DNA of 64,000 nt from Siphonodentalium dalli (Eukaryota > Mollusca > Scaphopoda > Gadilida > Siphonodentaliidae): NCBI GenBank assembly GCA_032622095.1, contig CP136062.1:154252875-154316874 (forward strand). Reading direction: 5' to 3'. Shown here in pieces: positions 35,550-46,958 of this stretch (positions within the stretch are counted from its first letter, which is position 1; the number at the start of each line of letters is the position of its first letter). Both the position numbers and the translations under genes were made by a program. The notes under the pieces are model-generated. The model saw nothing but the letters and a program-made list of their open reading frames with translations, did not search any database and had not been told where the DNA came from.

Positions 35550-37108
35550 AGTCTGAGTTTAGTGTGCCTGTCATTTGCAGAATGAGGTCCACAGAGGGTG
35601 AATTTAGTGACGCTGTCCCGCATAGCAGGCTACCATCACTAAATTCACCCTCTGTTGACCTCAATCTCCTCAGGCCTCATCTTTTCTGGAAAGTTTCTTT
35701 ATTATCAAATTTCTATAGAAACTTCTTCACATAGATTCTACATCTTTTTAGTTTAGTTTCTCTATATCCCACAATTGGCAGACGACACATTGCATAATCG
35801 AGGTTCCGATTGGGTGTACATCACAATATTCACCATTTGGGAACTTCAATCTGAGTCTATGTCTCCCATAGCCAGGGACGTGGCGAAAGGGGAGTTTGGG
35901 GCGTCTCACCCCCCCCCCCCCCCAACTTTGGTCAAAATGTTCAACAGTTGGAAATTTCATACCTGACACAACATTAGTTGGACATTTCACACCAACCATA
36001 GGTTGAAAATGTTCCTTTAGTTTGATTTTCAAACAATTTATTGGGGGAATTTATTGTATTGAACCAATATTTGCATATTTTCCTACTTTTGGTAAATAAA
36101 ATTTGACTGAAATGGCCATCAGCTGGAAATTTTCCAACCTTAGGGGGGGGGTGTCAGTTTGGAAATTTCCAACACTTAGAAAGCTTGTGTCCTGGTCCCT
36201 CCCCCATGGCTAGTCAAAAACTGCTAGTTAATTTAAGAAAACAATATCGTCCTACATTTGGTCTACATTGTCACTGGAATTGTCATCAGTTGGAAATTTT
36301 CCAACCTAATTGGGGGTGTCAGGTTTGAAATTTCCAACTCTTGGAAGGCTTGAGGCTAGTCTAGATGCTAGGATTTTGCTATTTTATTGTTCAGATTTCA
36401 AAATTTTCGCACACCGGGTCGAACCATGGTCGGCCCAGTGTGCCATGGTCCCTCCCCCGTGGCCAATAACAAAATAAAAAAAACTGCTAATTAGTTTAAG
36501 AAATTAATATTTTACTACATTTGATCAAAATTTTGGAATGAAATGGTCATCAGTTGGATAATTTTCCAACCTAAGAGGGAGTATGAGGTTTGAACTTTCC
36601 AACACTATGAAAGCTTGAGGCCAGTCTAGAAGCTAGGATTTTGCGATTTTCTTGTTCAGATTTCAATATTTTATCACCCCGGAACGAACGACCATGGTCG
36701 GTCCAGTCTGCCCTGGTCTCTTGTCCGTAGCCTCGTGCATTGGTCTGCAGTTAGGCCACTAGATGTTAGAATTTATGCAATTTTCAGGTTCAATTATCTT
36801 AATGTTCTCATACCGGATATATATATATAGAACCATGGTTTGTGAATATATATAGCTATTATAATATAGTGATATTGAGCACTGAGGTGCAATGTGGGGT
36901 GCAAATGGAATTATGCAAAACTTGTATTTGGTCTGATTCAATAGTTGGACACCCCCCCCCCCCCCCAACGGAGACCTTCTGGTCGCGTCCCTGCCCATAG
37001 CAGATGAGGCCTAAGCAGAATGAGGTCCCCAGGGGGTGAATGTGTTGATGCTAGCCAGCTGTGCGGGATAGAATCACTAAATTAACCCTCTGGGGACCTC
37101 ATTCTGGA
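35550..37108. repeat. Hairpin repeat family A, copy 3, split by a transposon
   Basis: The first hairpin is at about 35576-35668 and the spacer module at 35669-35872. After the insert at 35873-36993, the module resumes at 36994 and the second hairpin runs to about 37108. Compare copies at 396-752 and 20828-21225. Confidence 0.85.
35873..36993. mobile_element. hAT-like MITE, 1121 bp, with 8-bp target duplication CCCATAGC
   Basis: The termini CAGGGACGTGGC at 35873 and, in inverse, CAGGGACGCGACC at 36993 are flanked by perfect CCCATAGC duplications (35865-35872 and 36994-37001). Paralogous empty sites at 21148-21155, and a mutated one at 506-515, confirm the insertion. CAGRG ends plus an 8-bp duplication indicate the hAT superfamily. 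The interior is non-coding. It has C runs just inside both ends and about three diverged internal units carrying CATCAGTTGGAAATTTTCCA and AAGCTTGAGGC-AGTCTAGA. Confidence 0.9.
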
Positions 37109-37129
37109 AATGACAGGCTCACTCTTTCT

Positions 37130-37400
37130 TTCTTTCTTTCTTTTCCAGCTGCTTTCAGTTTTTCGCATATAACTGCAATAAACGCTCTTTATTTCTACCA
37201 CATCAGAAATAGACTAACAAGGAACGCTCTTTTCGGTTCCATGCCGTGCAAATTTCTGGGTTTTTTTTTTTGAGATACAAACACGATGTTCAAAGTTATG
37301 ACTTCGATCAATGAGATCAATGAGATATAATGCCCGTATAAAGGTAGTTCAAGTTTTATTTTTCGACCTATTTCGATAGCTAACTTGCTGCAGCGATTTT
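37130..37400. repeat. Dispersed repeat, second copy (see 18880-19230)
   Basis: Shares ACGCTCTTTATTTCT-like text, CTCTTTTCGGTTCCATGCCG and AAAGGTAGTTCAAG with 18990-19220. It has a (TTTC)n run at 37123-37142 and a T run near 37261. Confidence 0.7.
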
Positions 37401-38850
37401 GCTTTGCGCCACTTAAAATCATGGAATTTTTCCAGGGTAATTAATTCAATTTGTTTTTGGTGCGATAACGGCTCACTAAAGTCACTAAAAAAAGCTTGCA
37501 ATTTCGAGCTGGGACTACCCCATACGTTGAAGTAGATTATCGAGGAACAAAATTTAATATAAACAAAGAAATATATTCCCTGCCTTTTTTGTTCAGTGTT
37601 ATAAAGTTCCCTGTCCAAGGGGGGTCAGAACATCAAAAAGTTCCCAGGTTTTGTACTAGTGGAATATTATCTCTACGGGCGTTAGCCAGAGTAGAGATTC
37701 ATGATCTATATGGTAATGAAATATCACTTTGCGTGGGTATATACCTCGGAACTCAAAGCCATTAACAGGGTTATCCAACTAGTAGAAAGTACGAGATTCC
37801 TGCATTCACATGCAGCATCAGTGCATGCCCACTGTGTCTAGCTATTGATCGACATTTTTAGTGCGTTAATGGACAAAATGCAACACAACATGATGTACAA
37901 CAGATCTATAGACTTGCTTTGATTGCATTTAGTGTAACTATACGGGGAACAGTTTCTCTGGAACTTTAATATACTAACGCATGCACGTCCCCCATGCATG
38001 CCTGCATCGATAACCAATCCGTATTATTTGAAAACAAGTATATATAAGTCGCACTTCAGTGTTGGACAGACTATACATATATCATTCTTAGAAGTACATG
38101 TGTATCATCCAATTAGAGGTAGTTTTTATTATCGTTTTGTCTTTTAGTTGGCATGCATATATATAGCAAGAGGAATATTTATCCATAGGGTACCCGCATA
38201 TATGCACTAGTACTCAAGTTTTATATGTCCAGCACAAAAGAAATATTGTTATTCTTTATTAGCAATGGGAAGAGCGATTGGGACTGGATTGACCGCCTAA
38301 AAGTTTTGTTCCCAGGAGTGAGTACAATGCGCGAGAAGATACCTCTATATACCCTACGTACAACCCCGAACATTGACAGTTGTGATATAAGAAAACCAAT
38401 GTCAGAAATGGTAACGCGCTCAAGATCATATATTATATACCCATAATTGTAATTATAGAACATAAAATATAATGGTTTCGCGAATGACCAACTCAGAATT
38501 CCGTTAAAATAACAATAACAACCAGCACCTAATTAACGAACCGGCGGCCGACTCTGCCGTCTCCGACCACAACCCCCAGTGGGCTGCAGAACGAAAAATG
38601 TCTATAAAAGTTGAAATATAAGACTTACAAATTATCTTTTTCAATTATTTTATTTGTAATTGACATAGCTTGTCGCAAACCAAAAATCAACATTATTGAC
38701 ATAATAATGTAAAGGACAATAAACGAAATTGAAAATCCCAACTACACCTTTTACCGGACTCGGCCTCTGCATGGGTCGCAGTTCCGACTTTTAAATCCGT
38801 CCCAAAAATTCCCATTTCTATAAATAAAACCCCCAGCACCCAGGCGAAAC
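37390..38850. other. Segmental duplication, copy 2 (partner 34380-35330)
   Basis: The collinear blocks are 37390-37700, 38375-38515 and 38735-38850. Between them, 37790-37990 also matches 39990-40180 (GCATCAGTGCA, TAATGGACAAAATGC, ACGGGGAACA, CTTTAATATACTAA). No gene is seen. Confidence 0.6.
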
Positions 38851-39119
38851 AAGAAACTCTACATTAAATAAATCGGAAATAAAAGCAATCTACCTAACTG
38901 AGTGCGCGCATCGCGGTGGGTCGAGCCTTTTGGAAAATTTCAGCAAACCTAAAGGGAAAATTGCGAATCGAGATATAAAACATGTTGACGAGTGGGTGTG
39001 GTGGGTATATATAGTGCTCACATGCAACTTTTGTTCGATTTTCTAACTGGTAATGAGTTAATCAGGATTTAGTGCCCGATATTACATGCATTCACATAGG
39101 AAAAAATACCACCGATGAC

Positions 39120-39590
39120 TGTATATGTGGGAAAGGTTAATATTATGAATAGGTTCATGGAAAGGGTTAAGGTTAAGGATAAGGTTATGGTTATGCATAG
39201 ATTTACAGGTTATGTTTAGGGTTAAGGTTATGGGTAGGATCACGTTTAGAGTTGTTGATAGGGTTAGTGCTAAAAAGGTGACCGTGTTGTGCAAAGGATT
39301 TTTGTTTTGTTTAGGCTTGTTTGTAAGATTAGAGTTATCGAATTGGTTATGGTATGGGTTCAGGATATACATGTATATATATGGTCAGTGACGAGTGTTA
39401 TGAATATGATCAGGGTTATTTATTGGATTAGGGTCAAGGAAGGGTTTGAGATTAGTGTTATGGATAGGGTTATGGATAGGTCGGGCTATAGGGTTATCGA
39501 TTGGCTACGGTTAAGGGTGTGGTTATGGAGGGGATTATGTCATGGAGTGGTTTATTGGTATGGATTGGATAAGGGTGGGTAGATGGTTAA
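39120..39590. repeat. Degenerate GGTTA-rich tract
   Basis: Loosely repeated words such as AGGGTTAAGGTTAAGGATAA, GGTTATGG and ATAGGGTTATGG, with a strong G-over-C strand bias. No run of exact TTAGGG units exists, so I call it a decayed simple repeat rather than an interstitial telomere. Confidence 0.7.
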
Positions 39591-39989
39591 GAATAAAGAC
39601 GGGGATCTGGGATGGAGAATGTGCATGAAAGTATAAAAATTCTGCAGGCCAGAATTTTAAGCCTCTAGTTTGTATGCTGTTGCATGTGATCTTATTACTA
39701 TATACCATTTCATTGTTTTGGATTGTATACTAAAATATTAAAATATGCTACAAAGTAGTTTGGTGGAAAGCCCCTGGCTGATATATTGTTTCATTTTATT
39801 CTGATTTATTAACTATTTTGGAAGCGATGGGTGGGTCCTGTAATGTTGACCCCGGAAAAAAATGCGTGGTAGGACTGGTGTGTAGTCATGGAAATGGTTG
39901 TACTGAAATGCCAAGTTTGCGGACATTGGAATGTACGTCATGTTTATACCTTTGAACATGAAGACATTGACCGGGTTAAGAGAACAATT

Positions 39990-40360
39990 CCTATATTCAC
40001 AGCATCAGTGCACTATATTGGTCGATATCTTTGTTGGATTAATGGACAAAATGCGTCACACCATGTTCAGAAAGATTTAGAATTTCGTTGATGGAGTTTA
40101 ATGTAACTACACGGGGAACAACTGTCTCGGGAGGGAGGCCGCGCGTTCAGAACTTTAATATACTAATGCATTTTAAAACCAAATGGTTCAGTTTTATCAT
40201 GGCATTTGAAAGGTGCTCAACCCACACAGATTTGTCGTTAAAATATAACTCTCAATCACCAAAGCTACGGAAGGCGTTCGAGATGGTATATACAGCTGTG
40301 TGGGATATAGCGTCACTAAATTCACCCTCTGGGGACCTCATTCTGCAAATGTAATCAGAC
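39990..40360. repeat. Dispersed repeat plus fragment of hairpin family A
   Basis: 39990-40180 matches 37790-37990. 40310-40355 is half a family A hairpin (TTCACCCTCTGGGGACCTCA). The open frames across this stretch are by-products of the repeats. Confidence 0.65.
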
Positions 40361-41119
40361 ACACTATATCCAGACTTGCTTCACACTCACAGTGCAAATG
40401 GTGACCCTTATATAGAATCAGAATCAGAATAATTATTACCAATCAATGTCCCCGACGGTTAGATACAATTAAAGATGGTCTATCTCTTCCTATAATTTTT
40501 GTTATGTATAGTTTCCTGGGTATAAAATAATAAATATGATTTTATTTAGAATGTTCTGGTATATATATTCATTTAATCAATTTGCAACTCGAATTAGTTC
40601 GGAGCGTACCATGCGGCATGACTCTAGTTAAAAATTCTAAAAATATTTTTTTTTTTAAATGTCCCACTTAAAGTGATGTGAAACACTCCGGTGTGGTGAT
40701 CAAATATAAATGGAGAATAATCTTGTTCAAAGTAGTAATTGTTACAAATATTATATCCAAATTGACAACACACACCGCCATTCGTATATATTAATTAAAT
40801 GCAGTGACTCTCGGTGGCGAAATAGTTTTCGTTAGTTTATCGGCTATAGATGCGTCCCGAATCGAGTAGTAAATATTTACATTTGTGCGTAGTGAAGACG
40901 ATGTTTTCTATGGAGTGGTATGGTCGATTTGCTTCAGATTTTCGGCGATGTTAGTAGAATGGTACATTCCTCCAATTGGCATAGCGCCTGGATACTAACT
41001 GATCAGTTTCACGCACCGGAATAAGTACATATATAATATGTCTTTAATTTATCGCATAATAGCAGAAAATATCGATATAAAATCAATAGTAATTGATAGA
41101 AGCGTTTCCGGACAGTTGT
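40361..41119. other. Intergenic, nothing recognised
   Basis: AT-rich sequence before the segmental duplication. AAGATGGTCTATCTCTTCCT at 40472 is the inverse of text near 10332, a small repeat fragment. Confidence 0.4.
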
Positions 41120-42230
41120 CTTCGGCTCATATTTATTATTTTATACCCCGGAAACTATATAATATATGTTTCCTTCAAATAATAAACAATGATTAAATTG
41201 ATTACAGTACATGCAAATACATTTGGAGAGTAAATTTGATTCTTATTATTTGGCACTAAATACCCAAGTCAAATTTGCATTGGATATGCATATAGTCTAT
41301 TATTGCCACAGGGGTGCGGGATCATTAAAACTATATATTTATTAATTTGATGATTGCACGGGTCCTATCGTCAGCACATATTGTCCAAGCATAACTTATA
41401 TATATTTCTTTCTACAGATTACGTTCCAATGCCTCAGCTGTGGAGTGGCAACGATATCTCATTCGGAACGACGTTTACGATGAATATTTCGTTCGGCATC
41501 GATGGTACTTTATATGGGGATGTAGAGGATGAAGCAGGTCCAGGAACAATTATAGATGGCACATGGAAAAATCACCCTACAGCTCTGGTAGATTTCATTT
41601 GGAATATTACCTCAGATGGACATAAATCTCAGATGACAGCAGAAATCAGCCACTCGATGGACAAGATGACAGGCACATGGCACGAATTAACCAGTCCAGG
41701 ATATGTAAATAATTGGGGGGCGACTTTGGAGAACCACCCATGATTGGTTCATTCGTCAGAAACTCAACAAAACTTCAACTAATAATCCTGAATATATCTT
41801 TAACCCTTTCTATACTAAAGCATCATTTACGAGTAGTTATCCAATAGGAAATGTTCAGATAATAAGTTCAACAAACGACCAATGTTGAATTTATTATCCG
41901 AACATTTCCCTCAAATAAATAACACTCTCGTGCACTGTATTTGTATTATCTTTCGTCTGCTTACCACCCCACCCCACCCAAAAAAAACATCTACTGGCAG
42001 ATGGGAGTCAACCTAGTCACATTGTATAGACTCATGCACTTCACAGTTATGTCATCTTTGTTGAATTTGGCTTAAAGTAATCGGGCCAAGCATGTTCTAA
42101 ATATATCGATGATGGTCTGATTATAGACATAACAATGGCAGAATATTCAGACTGCTCTACAAAGAAATAATAGATTGTTGGACTTTTACTAAATCTATCT
42201 ACTAATTTACTCTCTCAATTGCTGACAAGA
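41120..42230. other. Segmental duplication, copy 2 (partner 10290-14860)
   Basis: A compact version of the 10.3-14.9 kb locus: the same upstream text, the same last exon, one minisatellite unit and the same downstream text (TTGTATAGACTCATGCACTT, CGGGCCAAGCATGTTCTAAA). A CACAGGGGTGCGGGA remnant at 41308 corresponds to the left end of the hAT-like element that is full length in copy 1. Confidence 0.8.
41418..41743 (+). CDS. Last coding exon of an unrecognised gene, copy 2
   Basis: The acceptor TTTCTTTCTACAG ends at 41417. The frame enters with two bases of a split codon and runs to TGA at 41741-41743. Aligned to copy 1 (12902-13227) the exon has the same length. The first 36 or so residues are almost identical, and the middle differs by scattered substitutions (for example DVEDEAGPGT here against EAEDYYGPAT). 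The frame is intact in both copies. The product is unknown: about 108 residues, no cysteine, no membrane segment, a probable beta-rich domain. Upstream exons are not identified. Both copies could belong to active paralogous genes, or one could be a partial duplicate. Confidence 0.55.
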
Positions 42231-42629
42231 GAAAACAAGTACATAAATGACTGAAATTTGATTCTTGAAAACCCATGCGGAAAATATATTAGTATACATG
42301 TACATAACAATAAAATTATTATGCAAATAGTCTCGCGACATACGGTCATGTGCCAATAAATTATATGCCATACTCCATGGGGGAACATATATACATTTCC
42401 CTCACAAGGTATATTGCACATGTGAATGTGTGGAGAATCCTGAATGAACATAGCCGTATATATATACTCGCACGAGCATGAAATATGAAATAATTTCAAT
42501 AATACTTAATTGAACAAATAGGGTCACAGCAGCTGCAGCCAGTCCTGTGCCACAGCTATAAAAGCAGGCAACTATTTGTGAATGAAAATATATACAAGTA
42601 TATGAATATTATACAGACGGTGAGTTCCC
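42231..42629. other. Intergenic, nothing recognised
   Basis: AT-rich; no coding or repeat feature supported. Confidence 0.35.
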
Positions 42630-43130
42630 TCAAAGTTTAAATGTACCAAATTGGTTTAAATATTCCCCTTTGCAACAAATGGTTTGTATGCCGGGTGTCA
42701 TACATATATTTATGACATACACCCGGAGCGGTCCGCACAAAGTTGTTTGAGCTAAGTGTTTATAAATATGATCACGGGACAACGCACCACGCCAACGGAT
42801 CGAATGCATGGAATACATGTTTGGGTCCTTTCCAATAAATCCCAAAATATGGCGCAAAAATTGTTGTACTTGTATATAACTAAGTGCGGGAAATTTCGTA
42901 TCGTAGGAGCCCGTGCATGAAGGTTCCCTCAACATTAAAATAAGGCAATGAGGAAAAGGGGCCATAATGAAACATCGACAGCATGATGCTCCCGAATTAA
43001 CGTATGAATTAACAGCGACATGGGAGGAGTTATGAGCAAGGCTTGGTACAGCTATTCCACGTAAGGCCAATTTTAACTGGCGCATGTGCATGGAAAGAAG
43101 CATTATATCGAAGTCCAATTTTTTTTGCAA
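42630..43130 (-). pseudogene. Tyrosine-recombinase relic (HxxR region)
   Basis: The open minus-strand frame (166 codons, no ATG at its upstream end) contains FPALSYIQVQQFLRHIL, then IGKDPNMY and MHSIRWRGA. The run of a phenylalanine/serine box, a helix, GxDP and then HSxR followed by GA matches the catalytic HxxR region of phage-integrase-like recombinases found in Crypton and DIRS/Ngaro-type elements. The His and Arg fall at codons 109 and 112 (about 42806 and 42795). The upstream part seems shifted (a MHAPVKIGLTW-like string in another frame near 43090 may be the decayed first Arg box), and the downstream tyrosine box is not recognisable. I judge it a broken mobile-element gene; the host element's ends were not found. 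Confidence 0.6.
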
Positions 43131-43651
43131 AACTTTAAAGACAGATTATATCTTTAAATAATAAATTTTAGATAGTTTCCTGGGTATGAACAATAATACG
43201 TATGAGTTGGAAATCCCTGCTCGGAAACGATTCTATCAATTAATATCGATTTTATTTCTATATTAGTTTATTCAATTAATGGGACAATTCTTTGTTTTAT
43301 AAATATAACTTTTAGATAGAGGTCTTCAGCGGGGTGCTCCCAACGAAAGCGAGCCGCAAATGTCTCCGATTAATTGTATATTTTGTAATACTAAGTGCGA
43401 ATCAAGTAGATAATACCCAGAGTGTGGCATATTATTATTTTTAATGATTAAAATGACAAATAAAAAGACGGTCGTGAATAGCAGGGACCATTAGAGATAA
43501 TCTAACTAGACCCAAATAATTTTAGGGCCTAGACGGATTGAATGAGATGATAAAAATTGGATGTAGAAACCAAGCAATAAATCACTGATAAGTGAAAATA
43601 TGTACAAAAAATAAATAAGACCGCCATTGAATACGCGGTCATATTGGATCC

Positions 43652-43835
43652 ACCAGACCCGGTTCCGTGGTTTTAGTGCTACAGGTCAAAGTTCTGGAGT
43701 AGCATTTCCATATATGGAAGTCATGAATATTCAGAAGCTCAATATATGGAAATGCTACTCCAGACTTTGACCCGTGACACTAAACCCACGGAACAAGGGT
43801 TGGATGAATCTCCGAAACCACGGAACGGGACTGGT
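43652..43835. repeat. MITE-like nested hairpin, 184 bp
   Basis: The outer ends ACCAGACCCGGTTCCGTGG and (inverse) ACCAGTCCCGTTCCGTGG pair. An inner pair, GGAGTAGCATTTCCATATAT near 43697 and ATATATGGAAATGCTACTCC near 43742, forms a second stem. Confidence 0.8.
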
Positions 43836-43999
43836 TTAATACAATACCACCGCGACTCAGTGATCTCGTTTATTATGAGGTTCGCGAGGTCCCAAGTGCT
43901 AGCATCCGTTTTCAACATTCCCAGTTGTTTTAGGCAAGGATAAGGCTGCGAGTTGCTAATAAATAAAAAAAATTCTCCACGAGAACCTGACTCTATCAT

Positions 44000-44469
44000 A
44001 TTAAGGCTGAATTGGTCATTGTCGCGTGTTTTCGAACAAAGAAACACCAGGATGTCCCAAACGTGCAAAAAGACACCCAGGATGTCCCAAACGTGCTAAA
44101 AGACACCCAGGATCTCAAAGTCCCACCAAACAACGGGAATTTAGATTAGTCGTCTGCTATATATTTATTAATATTGTTATAATAATTATTTGTTTTTGAT
44201 CGGAGTGAAATATCAACGGAATTTAAATGGGCATATACCGTCCGCTTTGAGTCTGACTGGCAGCGTAGTTCCGTATTAATAAATAGCAGACGACTAATGT
44301 AAATTCCCGTTGTATGGTGAGACTTTGATATCCTGGGTGTCTTTTTGCACGTTTGTGATAGCCTGGGTGTCTTTTTGCACGTTTGTGATAGCCTGGGTGT
44401 TGTTTGCACGTTTGATAGATCCGGTCTTTTTGATCGAAACCATGCGACAATGACCAATTCAGCCTTATT
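44000..44469. repeat. Inverted repeat with tandem CACCCAGGATGTC units
   Basis: The arms, about 44000-44170 and 44277-44469, pair through TTAAGGCTGAATTGGTCATT and its inverse, and through GTCGTCTGCTAT and ATAGCAGACGAC. Each arm contains two to three copies of a unit close to AAACGTGCAAAAAGACACCC. The loop is about 105 bp. The arms differ by indels and substitutions. Confidence 0.8.
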
Positions 44470-44624
44470 AAGTGCATTCGTCCCATTCTTAAAACTGGGC
44501 TTGAAATCCTGTTCCTTGATTCCAACGCGAGAGAAAATCGGGCAAACGGTTTTCTACGCCGGGCAAATGTTGCGCTCGGATTTTAAATTCATTGAGCTTG
44601 TATGTTATAACACATAACGTTATA

Positions 44625-44940
44625 TATAGTGAGAAATTGTTATATTAGTGTGAGAATTTTCATTAGTGTGGATATTGTCATATTAGTGTGAATGTCGTCA
44701 TATTATTGGGAATGTTGTGGAATTAGTGTGCATGTTGTGAAATTAGTATTTGGTGTGAAAATAGTATTTGGTGTGAAAGTCAATAGTGTGAAATTAACAG
44801 TCATTAGTGTGAAATTATCATAGCAGAGTGTGAAATTATTATATTAGTGTGTAATTATTATGTTAGTGTCAAATGTTATTGTATTAGTGTGAAATGATCA
44901 TATTATAGCGAAATTGTCATATTAGTGTGAAATTATGTCT
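44625..44940. repeat. Minisatellite, unit about 20 bp
   Basis: About 15 variants of ATATTAGTGTGAAATTGTC, irregular in length. Confidence 0.85.
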
Positions 44941-45334
44941 TTTTATTTGTTTAATTTGCTTTGATGGAACACTCGAATAAAACGACCAGGATATGCTGCA
45001 CCCCCCGTAAAGAATGTGTTGAATATAAAACTGCAATTGAATGGGTTAGTATCAAATGGTCCCAAACTAGCTCCATATTTCTTCTCTTTCAATGTAGTGG
45101 TTAATTGCGGTGGGAAAATCAAAACGCCCCTTGTGTTTCTTGGCCGCATTCCCAGTTGGTGGTATATAGTTCTCCCGATAAACTAATTGGAAAGCCATAT
45201 TTAATCAAAGGCAAAAGGTCACTATATATTCAAAGTCTTGTAAATTGTCCAGAAAAAAATTCCAATTTAACCCCGATCGGCAACGACCTGACATAACTGG
45301 TGGTTTGGAACCACAGAGGCATGGATAATATTAA

Positions 45335-45340
45335 GCTGTT
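45335..45340. repeat. Left 6-bp target-site duplication, GCTGTT
   Basis: GCTGTT directly precedes the palindrome's first base (TGATGATACC at 45341) and is repeated directly after its last base at 52059-52064. It breaks inverted symmetry and is a direct repeat, as expected for a target duplication. Confidence 0.75.
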
Positions 45341-45584
45341 TGATGATACCGGGCCTGTTTGGGGTCATTTCAGGAACGATAACTCTATTCTCTGCAGTAC
45401 TCCCGTCTAGACAGTTTGACCTATATTCTCCGCCCACGCGTCGGTCTATTTGTATCGGTTGGACATGTCCGGACATGACCCGCTGGTTATATCCAGATTT
45501 CTCCATATGAATGGTATATTATCTACATGTATATCACGTGATGATCTCGGTGGGGTAGCTTCAGTCTTGAATATTAAAGGGATA

Positions 45585-45690
45585 CTGGTCTCTCACGGGG
45601 GATGATTATTAAAGTGACACTCACTATGGATGAATGTTAAAGTAACACATGGCGCACACTGTGGGATAATGTTAAAGTGACACTCGCATT
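45585..45690. repeat. Three TTAAAGTGACACT units, left arm
   Basis: AATATTAAAGGGATACT, TTATTAAAGTGACACT, AATGTTAAAGTAACACA and AATGTTAAAGTGACACT follow one another at about 40-bp intervals. Mirrored at about 51715-51830 in the right arm. Confidence 0.7.
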
Positions 45691-45696
45691 GAAAAC

Positions 45697-45885
45697 TTCC
45701 AAAAAGTTCAAAAAGGTCAAAAAGTTCAAAAAGTTCAAAAAGTTCAAAAAGTTCAAAAAGTTCAAAAAGTTCAAAAAGTTCAAAAATTTCAAAAACTTAC
45801 AAAATTTCAAAAATTTCGAAAAACTTCAAAAACTTCAAAAACTTCACAAATTTCACAAATTTCACAAATTTCAAAAAACTTCAAA
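45697..45885. repeat. (TTCAAAAAG)n tract, left arm
   Basis: A 9-bp repeat that degenerates into TTCAAAAATT and TTCACAAA variants. It produces an artificial Lys-Phe-Lys open frame without ATG. Mirrored in the right arm at about 51507-51705, with different unit counts. Confidence 0.9.
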
Positions 45886-46008
45886 AATTAAACAAAATTC
45901 AGGATTTAGTCATAAATGTGACCCGCTATATCAAATCCAGTCGGAAGTCGGGATTTTTTTTATCCTGTGCCAATGCATTCTCTTATCTATGCGAGTCGAC
46001 CAGCCGCC

Positions 46009-46009
46009 C

Positions 46010-46041
<32 letters not shown>

Positions 46042-46128
46042 TGTAATGCGCATGTCAACGCCGCGCCGCCGGCGGCGGCGGCAACTACATAATCCTATGG
46101 CATGCAAAGAAATTGGCGGCGGCGGTTA
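46009..46128. repeat. GGC trinucleotide tracts, outer left arm
   Basis: GGC runs flank the phrase TAATGCGCATGTCAACGCCG. The phrase recurs at about 46780, 46858 and 47595 and, inverted, at about 49778, 50520, 50580 and 51320. CpG-dense in an otherwise AT-rich region. Confidence 0.9.
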
Positions 46129-46218
46129 AGGATTTAGTCAGTGATGATACTGTTGTTGTTGTTGTTGTTGGTGTTGTTGGTGTTGTTGTTGTTGTTGTGG
46201 CTGATGATACTGTTGTTG

Positions 46219-46320
46219 TTATTGTTGTTGTTCTGAAGGCGTGTGTTTAACTTTGATATGACGCTTCAAACTATCTTGCCAAGCATAGACACTTAAGCAC
46301 TCTTCACATTGATACTTCAT
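46219..46320 (-). pseudogene. C2H2 zinc-finger/polyQ ORF, outer left copy, truncated
   Basis: ATG at 46320 encodes the same finger as the intact copies, but a CAA codon in the glutamine run is TAA (46219-46221), leaving 33 residues. The finger itself is complete (YQCEECLSVYAWQDSLKRH followed by a second His), so a truncated protein could still fold. The same stop occurs in the mirrored copy at 51061-51162, so it predates or was copied with the palindrome. Confidence 0.6.
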
Positions 46321-46800
46321 TTTCCTATATAATCAGTGAAATCGAGCGTTCTTCTATGCACCTATATTTATATAGAACAGAAACAAGCGTAACGTGGTGG
46401 ACTAGTTAACTAGTTCAGGCTGTCGTTCACAACGTCTCTTAGTGTTGTTTGTACTGGATACAAATTTATCACATTGGCTACAATACAACCTACCTATCCA
46501 AATGTCAATGCAATTATGAGTGAATTCAATATGAGAGTATATATATAAGCATTTGTATCGACATCTCGTGAATCTATCGAAATATCTTACTTCTCTTTCC
46601 AAATTGCGTAATAATTATGTTGAGGTTCAGTGGGTACGTCCTATATATCCAGCTGAAGGCAGAATGGACAATTGCTTCCTCTGATGTACAGTTAGTTTGA
46701 ATCAGTAAACATATGCACATGATTGTGTCTGTGCAACTTGAAACAATACAATTAAAATCTGGTCGTTTTCGGCGGCGGCCGTAATGCGCATGTCAACGCC

Positions 46801-46856
<56 letters not shown>

Positions 46857-46958
46857 TGTAATGCGCATGTCAACGCCGCGCCGCCGGCGGCGGCGGCGGC
46901 GGCAACTACATAATCCTATGGCATGCAAAGAAATTGGCGGCGGCGGTTAAGGATTTAG

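Noticed and set aside
39120-39590. Interstitial telomere
   Set aside because: Words resemble GGTTAG loosely, but there is no run of exact TTAGGG units.
45267-45506. 79-codon minus-strand frame at the palindrome's outer end (mirror 51893-52114)
   Set aside because: It crosses the element boundary in both arms and so ends differently on each side; no motif. Not supported as a gene.
45677-46129. 150-codon open frame rich in Lys-Phe-Lys and Ala/Arg runs, and its mirror at 51252-51722
   Set aside because: It lacks an ATG and is the translation of a (TTCAAAAAG)n tract followed by GGC repeats; unit numbers differ between arms, so it is not a conserved protein.
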